DNA of 5,506 nucleotides from CAYUYV01 sp964561475 (GTDB lineage: Bacteria > Pseudomonadota > Alphaproteobacteria > JAJFIK01), in contig CAZLPU010000143.1 of the NCBI GenBank assembly GCA_964561475.1, forward strand, positions 1-5,506. The letters run 5' to 3'. Under the pieces are notes generated by a model. The model did no database searches, was not told where the DNA came from, and saw only the letters and a program-made list of their open reading frames with translations. This document shows positions 1-5,464 of this stretch, piece by piece. Numbering within the stretch: the first letter of the stretch is position 1; every line of letters begins with the position of its first letter. The translations under genes were made by a program, and so were the position numbers.

Positions 1-47
1 CCCCGATAGACTGGCCCCCGATAGACTGGCCCCCGATAGACTGGCCC
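1..47. repeat. 15-bp tandem repeat, three copies, continuing off the left edge
   Basis: The unit GATAGACTGGCCCCC recurs at 5, 20 and 35 with exact 15-bp spacing. The third copy is complete except for its last two bases, and the tail of a further copy (CCCC) lies at 1-4. A diverged remnant, GACAGACTGG, occurs at 65-74. Because 15 bp equals five codons, the array can be read through. On the plus strand it gives PDRLA in the frame of the downstream lysC gene; on the minus strand all three frames are open, one reading ASLSG. Whether it is coding cannot be settled from this window because the array is cut by the edge. Confidence 0.9.
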
Positions 48-120
48 GTTTAACCGGCCGGTCAGACAGACTGGTGAGAGAGCAACGGGTCAAGCGTCCG
101 TTCGCGAGGTTGCGGGTCAT
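1..120 (-). CDS. possible N-terminus of a divergent gene (partial, runs off the edge); ubiG is a context guess
   Basis: On the minus strand an ATG at 120-118 opens a frame with no stop to the window edge, 40 codons long. It begins MTRNLANGRLTR and ends in three copies of the pentapeptide ASLSG encoded by the 15-bp repeat. A weak purine-rich stretch (AGGGTGG) lies about 11 nt upstream of the ATG. No catalytic domain is visible, so the product cannot be recognised. In many alphaproteobacteria a divergent ubiG, a ubiquinone-biosynthesis O-methyltransferase, neighbours lysC; this is recalled context, not sequence evidence. A repeat-expanded, poorly conserved N-terminal tail would fit such a gene. 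However, all minus frames across the repeat are open, so the openness is weak evidence, and the stretch may be purely intergenic. Confidence 0.22.
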   Translation of the reverse strand, partial: MTRNLANGRLTRCSLTSLSDRPVKRASLSGASLSGASLSG

Positions 121-202
121 TGCGTTAGAAGCCACCCTGCGTTCCGGGCCGGCTTGGAGTGATGCCGAACGGGTCCTTGGGACCTGCTGGCCGTTGGTGA
201 AC

Positions 203-208
203 GAGGAG
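203..208 (+). promoter_or_regulatory. probable ribosome binding site of lysC
   Basis: GAGGAG lies 12 nt upstream of the ATG at 221, a little farther than the usual 5-10 nt. It is the only purine-rich block near that start. No closer in-frame ATG exists; the TTG at 194 and GTG at 197 lie upstream of the block and so could not use it. Confidence 0.5.
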
Positions 209-220
209 CATGGGCGCCCG

Positions 221-1459
221 ATGACACAGTTGGTGCTCAAATTCGGTGGCACATCCGTTGGGGATTTGTCACGCATGCGACATGTCGCGGCCCATGTGAA
301 GCGGGAGCGGGCGGCGGGTCATTCCGTGGCGGTCGTTGTGTCAGCCATGTCCGGGGAAACCAACCGGCTGGTGGAACTCACCCGCGAGGCAAGCCGCCTC
401 CAGGATGCCCGGGAGTACGACATGGTCGTCTCCACCGGGGAACAGGCCAGTGCCGGACTGTTCGCGATGGTGCTGCAGGATATCGGAGTTGCCGCCCGGT
501 CTTATAGCGGCTGGCAGATCCCCGTGCGCACCGATGGCGCCCATGGCCGGGCCCGCATCATGGATATCGGCACGAAGGCGATCCGGAAGGGGTTCCAGGA
601 CGGCGAGGTTGCCGTGGTGACCGGTTTCCAGGGTCTGGCGCCGGAAGGGCGGGTGACCACTCTGGGACGGGGCGGTTCGGACACCTCTGCTGTGGCCCTG
701 GCCGGTGCGCTTAAGGCCAAGCGGTGTGACATCTACACCGATGTGGACGGGGTCTATACCACGGATCCGCGCATCGTGCCCAAGGCCCGGAAATTAAGCC
801 GTGTGGCTTATGAAGAAATGCTCGAAATGGCGTCCCTTGGGGCAAAGGTCCTCCAGACCCGTTCGGTGGAAATCGCGATGATTCACCGGGTGCCCCTTCA
901 GGTATTGCCCAGTTTTGCGCCCGCGGACGCCTTGCCGTCCGGAACCCTGGTGTGTGACGAGGACGAGATCATGGAAAAACAGGTCGTCAGCGGCATCGCC
1001 TTCAGCCGGAATGAAGCCAAGGTCACCCTCGTGGGGATTGCCGATGAGCCCGGAGTGGCTGCGCGGATTTTCGGGGCTCTGGCCGATGCCCATGTGAATG
1101 TGGACATGATCGTCCAGAACGTCTCCAAGGAAACCCACCGGACGGACATGACCTTCACGGTCCAGGAAAGCGATCTGGAACGGGTGCGCCGGGTTCTCGA
1201 AGCCGCCGACGGCGACATTGGCGCCCGGGATCTGATCACCAGCGGCGACGTGTCCAAGATTTCCGTGATCGGTGTCGGCATGCGCTCCCATGCGGGTGTG
1301 GCGAAGATCATGTTCAAGACCCTGGCGGACCGGGGCATCAATATTCAAGTGATCACCACCTCCGAGATCAAAATCAGCGTTCTGGTGAATGCCGAATATA
1401 CCGAGCTGGCGGTGCGTGCTCTGCACACGGCCTATGGCCTGGATGCGCCCGCGTCATGA
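221..1459 (+). CDS. lysC: aspartate kinase (aspartokinase), ACT-regulated
   Basis: This cytoplasmic enzyme phosphorylates L-aspartate with ATP to give aspartyl-4-phosphate, the first step toward lysine, diaminopimelate, threonine and methionine. The 412-residue product has the kinase signature KFGGTS at residues 7-12, STGEQ near 71, GRGGSDT at 149-155, TDVDGVYT at 173-180 and SLGAKVL at about 205. Two ACT domains follow (about 262-330 and 342-412), including QNVS and MTFT, which align with the lysine/threonine-binding region of the Corynebacterium enzyme, so feedback inhibition by lysine plus threonine is likely. Length matches the monofunctional family. The frame is open to the left edge, and a GTG at 74 would add 49 residues, but the extra part is arginine-rich and unlike the family, which begins a few residues before KFGGTS. 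The stop overlaps ptsP. Confidence 0.96.
   Translation: MTQLVLKFGGTSVGDLSRMRHVAAHVKRERAAGHSVAVVVSAMSGETNRLVELTREASRLQDAREYDMVVSTGEQASAGLFAMVLQDIGVAARSYSGWQIPVRTDGAHGRARIMDIGTKAIRKGFQDGEVAVVTGFQGLAPEGRVTTLGRGGSDTSAVALAGALKAKRCDIYTDVDGVYTTDPRIVPKARKLSRVAYEEMLEMASLGAKVLQTRSVEIAMIHRVPLQVLPSFAPADALPSGTLVCDEDEIMEKQVVSGIAFSRNEAKVTLVGIADEPGVAARIFGALADAHVNVDMIVQNVSKETHRTDMTFTVQESDLERVRRVLEAADGDIGARDLITSGDVSKISVIGVGMRSHAGVAKIMFKTLADRGINIQVITTSEIKISVLVNAEYTELAVRALHTAYGLDAPAS
959..963 (+). promoter_or_regulatory. internal ribosome binding site within lysC
   Basis: GAGGA is followed after 7 nt by an in-frame ATG at 971. This is better Shine-Dalgarno spacing than that of the main lysC start. It lies at the junction between the kinase and ACT parts, where Corynebacterium glutamicum and Bacillus subtilis initiate a separate beta subunit. 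The match could partly reflect the encoded acidic run DEDE. Confidence 0.5.
971..1459 (+). CDS. lysC: putative in-frame aspartokinase beta subunit (ACT domains only)
   Basis: Starting at the internal ATG, the same frame gives a 162-residue protein beginning MEKQVVSGIAFSRNEAK and containing only the two ACT domains. From memory, the C. glutamicum beta subunit begins with a closely similar MEEAVLTGVATDKSEAK segment at the equivalent point. In that organism and in B. subtilis the enzyme is an alpha2-beta2 complex made from overlapping in-frame reading frames. The beta chain would form the regulatory interface that binds lysine and threonine. The Met-Glu may instead be kept for structural reasons in the alpha chain, and many homodimeric aspartokinases also have a methionine here. 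This is an inference from sequence placement; production of the beta chain has not been shown. Confidence 0.42.
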   Translation: MEKQVVSGIAFSRNEAKVTLVGIADEPGVAARIFGALADAHVNVDMIVQNVSKETHRTDMTFTVQESDLERVRRVLEAADGDIGARDLITSGDVSKISVIGVGMRSHAGVAKIMFKTLADRGINIQVITTSEIKISVLVNAEYTELAVRALHTAYGLDAPAS

Positions 1460-3717
1460 TGAGCGTCGAGCGAGCCAGCGCGTCCCGCGTCCTGCTGCGC
1501 CGCCTCCGGGAGGTGATGGCGGCCCGGGTCTCGCCGCCGATCCGATTGCAGAAGGTGGTCCGTCTGGTGGCCGCCAATCTGGTGGCGGAAGTGTGCTCGA
1601 TCTATCTGGTGCGCGACAGCGGCCTTGTCCTGTTTGCCACCGAAGGCCTCAACGAATCCGCCGTGGGTCAGACAAGGCTTGCGTTCGGCGAAGGCCTCGT
1701 GGGGGAGATCGCCCGGACCGCCCAGCCCCTCAACCTGCCCGAGGCCCAGAAACATCCGAATTTTGCCTTCCGCCCGGAAACCGGCGAGGAAATCTACCAC
1801 TCCCTGATGGGGGTCCCGATATTGCGGGGCGGTCATACCCTCGGCGTGATCGCGGTCCAGAACCGGGTTGCAAGACAGTACACGGAAGATGAGGTCGAGG
1901 GCCTGCAGACGGTGGCCATGGTCCTGGCCGAGATTGTGGCCCCCGGCGAAGGCCTCGACGAGGAGACGGCGCACCAGCCTGACAGCAAGATGCGGGCGGT
2001 GCGGTTCTCAGGCCTTGGCATGGCCGAAGGGTTGGCCTCCGGTGTCGTGGTCCTCCATGAGCCCCGGGTGCGTGTGACCCGTCTGATCGCCGAGGACACC
2101 CAGGAAGAGACCGCCCGGCTGGACCAGGCCGTGGACCGCCTGCGCTCTTCCATCGACCGTATGCTGTCCAATTCCGGATCGCTCCACGGGGACACCCGGG
2201 AGATCATGGAAGCCTACAGAATGTTCGCCTACGACCGGGGCTGGATGGACCGGCTCAGGGAGGCGGTGCTGTCCGGTCTGACCGCGGAAGCGGCGGTGGA
2301 ACGGGTCCAGAATGACACACGGGCCCGCATGCTGCGCCAACGCAATGCCTATATCCGGGACCGGCTCCACGACCTGGACGATCTGGCCAACCGGCTGCTG
2401 CGGGAACTGGCAGGGCGCCCGACCACGGCCGCCGGCGATGACGTGCCGGAGAATGCGGTCATCATCGCCCGGGCCATGGGGCCGGCGGAACTCCTGGATT
2501 ATGACCGGGACCGGCTTGCTGGGCTCGTGCTGGAGGAGGGCAGTCCCAGTTCCCACGTCTCCATCGTAGCCCGTGCGTTGGATATCCCCGTGGTCGGGCG
2601 CTGTCCCGAGATTGTGGACGGGTGTGAGACCGGTGACGCGGTTCTCTTGGACGGTGAGTCCGGTGACGTGCATCTGCGCCCGGATCCGGGGCTGGTGGAA
2701 TCCTTCAAAGAGCGCATTACCCTGCGCCAGCAGCGCCGGGCCCAGTTCACCGCCCTGCGGGATGCTCCGACGGTGACCCTGGATGGCCAGCCGGTGACCC
2801 TGCGGATGAATGCGGGCCTGCTGGTGGATCTGGATTATCTGGATGAGACGGGGGCGGATGGTATCGGTTTGTTCCGTACCGAGTTGCAGTTCATGGTTTC
2901 TTCAACCATGCCCCGCCTGGGCGCTCAAACCAATCTCTACCGTCAGGTGCTCAAGGCCGCCGGCGACCGGCCGGTCGTGTTCCGGACCCTGGATCTTGGC
3001 GGCGATAAGGTGCTGCCTTATGTGGCCAATGCCCATGAGGAGAATCCGGCCCTGGGCTGGCGGGCGCTGCGCATCGCCCTCGACCGGCCTGCCCTGCTGC
3101 GCTACCAGGTGCGCGCCTTGTTGACCGCCGCTGCCGGACGGCCCCTCAACATCATGTTCCCCATGGTTGCGGAGGTTTCGGAATTCGTGCGGGCCCGCAA
3201 GCTTGTCGACCTGGAAGTGGAGCGGATGCATCGGCTTGGGCGTGCCCTGCCCAGTGAAATCCGGGTGGGGACAATGCTTGAGGTGCCATCCTTGACGTGG
3301 CAACTCGATCCACTGCTTCCTATCATCGATTTCATATCTGTTGGCAGCAATGATCTCGTACAGTTTTTCTTCGCATGTGACCGCGGGAACGCACGTCTGG
3401 CCGGCCGGTATGATCCCCTCAGCCCGGCCATGCTGAATTTCTTGCGCCATTTGGTGCGCAAAGCGCGTGATCATGAGGTGGATTTGTCGTTGTGCGGCGA
3501 AATGGCGGGGGATCCTCTCGAGGCCATGGCCTTGATTGGACTGGGGTTCCGGACGATCTCCATGCCGCCGTCCAAAATCGGCCCCGTTAAAGTCATGGTG
3601 CGCAGCTTGCATGTGGGTGAGCTTGAGAAGGTCATGGAACAGTTATTGGATCTGCCCGACCACAGTGTCCGGCCCTTTTTAAAGTCCTTTGCCCATGACC
3701 ATGGTGTCGGTCTCTAG
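1456..3717 (+). CDS. ptsP: phosphoenolpyruvate-protein phosphotransferase PtsP (nitrogen PTS enzyme I, GAF-containing)
   Basis: Enzyme I-Ntr takes phosphate from phosphoenolpyruvate onto a histidine and passes it to NPr, starting the regulatory nitrogen phosphorelay in the cytoplasm. The 753-residue product has an N-terminal GAF domain (about 28-165), an enzyme I N-terminal region (about 185-320), and the swivelling phosphohistidine domain with EEGSPSSHVSIVARAL, where H367 is the expected phosphorylated residue. The PEP-binding barrel (about 430-735) shows GLFRTELQFM (R474), RTLDLGGDK (R510), GSNDLVQFFFACDRGN and LCGEMAGDP with catalytic-type C680. All key residues are present and the length is normal for PtsP. 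In E. coli and related systems the GAF domain senses glutamine. ATG 1456 overlaps the lysC stop (ATGA), and a second ATG follows at 1459. No good Shine-Dalgarno is seen, so translation probably depends on coupling to lysC. The NPr and EIIA-Ntr genes are not in this window. Confidence 0.96.
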   Translation: MMSVERASASRVLLRRLREVMAARVSPPIRLQKVVRLVAANLVAEVCSIYLVRDSGLVLFATEGLNESAVGQTRLAFGEGLVGEIARTAQPLNLPEAQKHPNFAFRPETGEEIYHSLMGVPILRGGHTLGVIAVQNRVARQYTEDEVEGLQTVAMVLAEIVAPGEGLDEETAHQPDSKMRAVRFSGLGMAEGLASGVVVLHEPRVRVTRLIAEDTQEETARLDQAVDRLRSSIDRMLSNSGSLHGDTREIMEAYRMFAYDRGWMDRLREAVLSGLTAEAAVERVQNDTRARMLRQRNAYIRDRLHDLDDLANRLLRELAGRPTTAAGDDVPENAVIIARAMGPAELLDYDRDRLAGLVLEEGSPSSHVSIVARALDIPVVGRCPEIVDGCETGDAVLLDGESGDVHLRPDPGLVESFKERITLRQQRRAQFTALRDAPTVTLDGQPVTLRMNAGLLVDLDYLDETGADGIGLFRTELQFMVSSTMPRLGAQTNLYRQVLKAAGDRPVVFRTLDLGGDKVLPYVANAHEENPALGWRALRIALDRPALLRYQVRALLTAAAGRPLNIMFPMVAEVSEFVRARKLVDLEVERMHRLGRALPSEIRVGTMLEVPSLTWQLDPLLPIIDFISVGSNDLVQFFFACDRGNARLAGRYDPLSPAMLNFLRHLVRKARDHEVDLSLCGEMAGDPLEAMALIGLGFRTISMPPSKIGPVKVMVRSLHVGELEKVMEQLLDLPDHSVRPFLKSFAHDHGVGL

Positions 3718-3730
3718 CCGAATGGGTGAT

Positions 3731-3795
3731 TTGAACGTGTCCACCCGCGATGAAAATATGGCCAGCGACAAAAGTATGGTAAGTGAAACTGTAAT
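3731..3795 (+). promoter_or_regulatory. candidate promoter region upstream of the RodZ-like gene
   Basis: The stretch after ptsP is visibly more AT-rich than its surroundings. One candidate pairs GCGACA (3765-3770) with TGTAAT (3790-3795, five of six matches to TATAAT) at a 19-bp spacing. Another pairs TTGAAC (3731-3736) with GAAAAT (3752-3757) at 15 bp. Neither is strong, and the stretch may instead be coding if the downstream gene starts early. No rho-independent terminator is visible after ptsP, so read-through from lysC-ptsP is also possible. Confidence 0.25.
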
Positions 3796-3874
3796 TGATC
3801 CTCTGACAGTGCGTGCCAAAGAGCTACGGCGGGGCTGGCGCGGTGTCGGCGAGGTTGGAGACCGGCCGCGACCG

Positions 3875-5098
3875 ATGAATACACCCACGCGTATGATGTT
3901 TGACCCAAAACAGGTGCCCGATACCCGGCGCCGGCTTCACTTGCGGGAAATCACCGATACGGGCTCGGCTGTGCCTGAGACCGTGGGTGGCGAACTGCGT
4001 GCGGCCCGGCTTGCTGCCGGTCACGACCTGAGAGACGTGAGCGATGCCCTGCGCATCCGCTACAGGCATCTGGACGCCCTCGAACGGGGCGACCATGGCA
4101 ACCTGCCTGGCAAGACCTACGCGGTTGGGTTCGTGCGGGCCTATGCCGAACATCTGGGCCTGAATCCCGATGACCTGGTGCGCCGGTTCAAGTCAGAACT
4201 GGGCGAGCCTGTGGCCGTTCCCCGGACCCAGTCCCGCCAAGCGGATCTTGGCTTCCCCGATGCCTCCGAAGAACCGCGGCTGCCCACGGGCATCACGATG
4301 ATTCTCGTGCTGATCCTTATGATCGGCGGCGGCGTGGGCTGGTACCTGTCCCGCTCTCCCGGACTTCCGGTTGAGGAGACGGTCCAATCTGCACCAGCCT
4401 ATGTTGAACCGGATACCCGCCTTCTGCGCCCGCCGCCGTCGGTGCCCCTTGCCGAAAACAGCTTGGCCGAAAACACGCAGAATCTTGGTCTGACGGCCGG
4501 CGGTTTGACGGCCGGTCAGTCATTGACTGGCGAGGGGAATACCGGGGAGGGGGGTAGCGGCCAGCCCTTCGTTGAGACTGTCGCACCGGTTCTTGAAGGC
4601 ACGCCGGGACCGGATGCTGCGCCGGGCGCCGTCTCCGATCCGGGGGGCTCCGATCAGGCGGTCTCCGATCCGGCAGTTTCCGATCCTTCCGGGGTCGAGG
4701 GTGCCAATGGGGCGGGCTCAGCCCTGCTCCGCCAGACCGTGGCCAACGAGACAGCGCAACTGGAACTGCCCGGACTGCCGCAGAGCCAGGATGCCCGGAC
4801 AGGCGCTATGGAAAGCCGGGTCGGGGTTATGGCGGTTGAGAACAAGGCTTGGTTGCGGATTGATGATGGCAATGGCCGGGTGATCGTCCAGCGTGAGCTG
4901 CGGGAAGGTGAGCTTTACACCGTGCCGGATCTGCCGGGTCTCATTCTGTCGGCCAAGAATGGCGGCGCTCTTGTGCTGATCGTGGATGGCCGCCGGGTCG
5001 GTCCCGTGGGCCGCAACGGAGAGTTGATCCGGGGCATCACCCTCGATCCCTACGACCTGAAGCGTCGGGAAACGGGCCGGACCGATCCGAGCCGCTAG
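3875..5098 (+). CDS. RodZ-like membrane protein: HTH domain, one transmembrane segment, periplasmic DUF4115
   Basis: From the ATG at 3875 the product is 407 residues. A cytoplasmic helix-turn-helix of the RodZ/HTH_25 type spans about 37-96, including GGELRAARLAAG, LRIRYRHLDALERGD, LPGKTYAVGFVRAYAEHLGL. One membrane helix (about 140-159, MILVLILMIGGGVGWYL) follows, then a long Pro/Gly/Ser-rich periplasmic linker (about 160-317) and a C-terminal DUF4115 beta domain (about 318-396, with AWLRIDDGNGRVIVQRELREGE). RodZ proteins anchor MreB filaments to the membrane and guide cell-wall elongation; the aromatic YAVGFVRAYAEHLGL part corresponds to the MreB-contact region of characterised RodZ. The start is uncertain: the frame is open from 3689 with further ATGs at 3722, 3758, 3776, 3893 and 3896, none with a clear ribosome binding site. 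I chose 3875 because the upstream part is AT-rich, has weak codon bias and is unlike the family. Its place before ispG fits alphaproteobacterial gene order. Confidence 0.85.
   Translation: MNTPTRMMFDPKQVPDTRRRLHLREITDTGSAVPETVGGELRAARLAAGHDLRDVSDALRIRYRHLDALERGDHGNLPGKTYAVGFVRAYAEHLGLNPDDLVRRFKSELGEPVAVPRTQSRQADLGFPDASEEPRLPTGITMILVLILMIGGGVGWYLSRSPGLPVEETVQSAPAYVEPDTRLLRPPPSVPLAENSLAENTQNLGLTAGGLTAGQSLTGEGNTGEGGSGQPFVETVAPVLEGTPGPDAAPGAVSDPGGSDQAVSDPAVSDPSGVEGANGAGSALLRQTVANETAQLELPGLPQSQDARTGAMESRVGVMAVENKAWLRIDDGNGRVIVQRELREGELYTVPDLPGLILSAKNGGALVLIVDGRRVGPVGRNGELIRGITLDPYDLKRRETGRTDPSR
4448..4552 (+). repeat. three pairs of 15-bp in-frame duplications in the RodZ-like linker
   Basis: Three independent pairs lie close together, each offset by exactly 15 bp. 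They are 4448-4462/4463-4477 (LAENS, LAENT), 4490-4504/4505-4519 (LTAGG, LTAGQ) and 4523-4537/4538-4552 (LTGEG, NTGEG). The pairs differ from one another in sequence, so they look like separate local five-codon duplications and not one expanded array. All lie in the disordered periplasmic linker, where length changes should be tolerated. Confidence 0.85.
4631..4690 (+). repeat. four-copy 15-bp in-frame repeat encoding xSDxx
   Basis: TCCGATC recurs at 4634, 4649, 4664 and 4679, exactly 15 bp apart. The four units read VSDPG, GSDQA, VSDPA and VSDPS. The copies are diverged mainly at the first and last codons, indicating an older or selected array. It lies in the same periplasmic linker, just before the DUF4115 domain. 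Confidence 0.88.
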
Positions 5099-5241
5099 GT
5101 CAGAACCGGTTTTGGGAATGCCCTGCCTTTGAAATGCCTGTTCCTTTTGGATGCGGGCACCAGGGTACAATTTGGGCATGACGAGGCTCCAATGACCTGG
5201 CGAAGGGCTTGCCCGGGACCGTTCGTCCTGGCATAGCCCTA

Positions 5242-5270
5242 TTGAGATTTCGGCGTCGGACCTGGATTGT
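5242..5270 (+). promoter_or_regulatory. weak sigma-70-like promoter candidate for ispG
   Basis: TTGAGA (5242-5247, five of six matches to TTGACA) is followed after 17 bp by GATTGT (5265-5270, three of six matches to TATAAT). The spacing is ideal but the -10 element is poor. It would leave a leader of roughly 190 nt before the ispG ATG. It is the best candidate I could see in the gap, and could be chance. Confidence 0.2.
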
Positions 5271-5447
5271 TTTGAACCGCAGTGCAATTTGCGAGGCCTG
5301 CCGGTCTTTTTTAGGCTGGACCTGCCGGAGTGTGGTCCTGACATCAGCCAAGTGCTGCGAGGTGGGTCATGAACGGGCGCAACCACAAGCGCTCACGGAC
5401 CCGGGCAACCGATCTGCCTAAATCCAGTCTTCAATCAACGGATTATC

Positions 5448-5456
5448 AAGAGAGGA
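5448..5456 (+). promoter_or_regulatory. strong ribosome binding site of ispG
   Basis: AAGAGAGGA contains the Shine-Dalgarno core AGAGGA and ends 8 nt before the ATG at 5465. It is one of the two best-placed ribosome binding sites in the window and fixes 5465 as the main start of this gene. Confidence 0.8.
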
Positions 5457-5464
5457 CGATCACC

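Larger units (their letters stand above)
5099..5464. other. 366-bp intergenic region before ispG
   Basis: No convincing gene is present. The open frames here are short, with no recognisable protein or good start. No tRNA-like fold and no clear rho-independent terminator was found: the TTTTTT at 5307-5312 is not preceded by a solid GC stem. Small elements include the palindrome AACCGGTT just after the RodZ-like stop and two direct copies of CCTGCCGG (5297-5304 and 5321-5328). The right part, from 5342, is open in the ispG frame. The gap is long for an otherwise compact cluster, so it probably contains the ispG promoter and leader. Confidence 0.6.

Noticed and set aside
53..62. 10-bp palindrome ACCGGCCGGT beside the 15-bp repeats
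   Set aside because: Short GC palindromes are common in GC-rich DNA (a similar AACCGGTT occurs after 5098). With no second copy or promoter context, an operator cannot be supported.
74..220. 49-residue N-terminal extension of aspartate kinase from the GTG at 74
   Set aside because: The added part is arginine-rich with no resemblance to the family, and aspartokinases start a few residues before KFGGTS, as the ATG at 221 does.
794..1426. Long minus-strand open frame opposite lysC (210 codons)
   Set aside because: It is antisense to a strongly conserved gene, has no recognisable domain, and is rich in His, Gly and Asp as expected for a complement of GC-rich coding DNA.
2892..2910. Perfect 7-bp inverted repeat CATGGTT/AACCATG with a 5-nt loop inside ptsP
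   Set aside because: It encodes conserved-position residues FMVSSTMP of the enzyme I barrel, has no T-tract, and a single stem of this size is expected by chance.
3292..3326. Promoter-like TTGACG and TATCAT inside ptsP
   Set aside because: The spacing is 23 bp, too long for a sigma-70 promoter, and the stretch encodes conserved enzyme I residues.
2902..3612. Long minus-strand open frame opposite ptsP (236 codons)
   Set aside because: It lies wholly within the conserved enzyme I barrel on the other strand and shows no domain; it is a shadow of codon bias.
5297..5328. Rho-independent terminator at the TTTTTT run
   Set aside because: The sequence before the T-run does not form a stable GC stem; flanking CCTGCCGG copies are direct and not inverted repeats.
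4718..5386. Minus-strand open frame covering the 3' end of the RodZ-like gene and the gap
   Set aside because: About half is antisense to the conserved DUF4115 domain, no protein family is recognised, and no convincing ribosome binding site was seen.
5209..5421. 70-codon plus-strand frame in the gap before ispG
   Set aside because: It is rich in Arg and Cys, has no ATG start with a ribosome binding site at its 5' end, and resembles no family I know.
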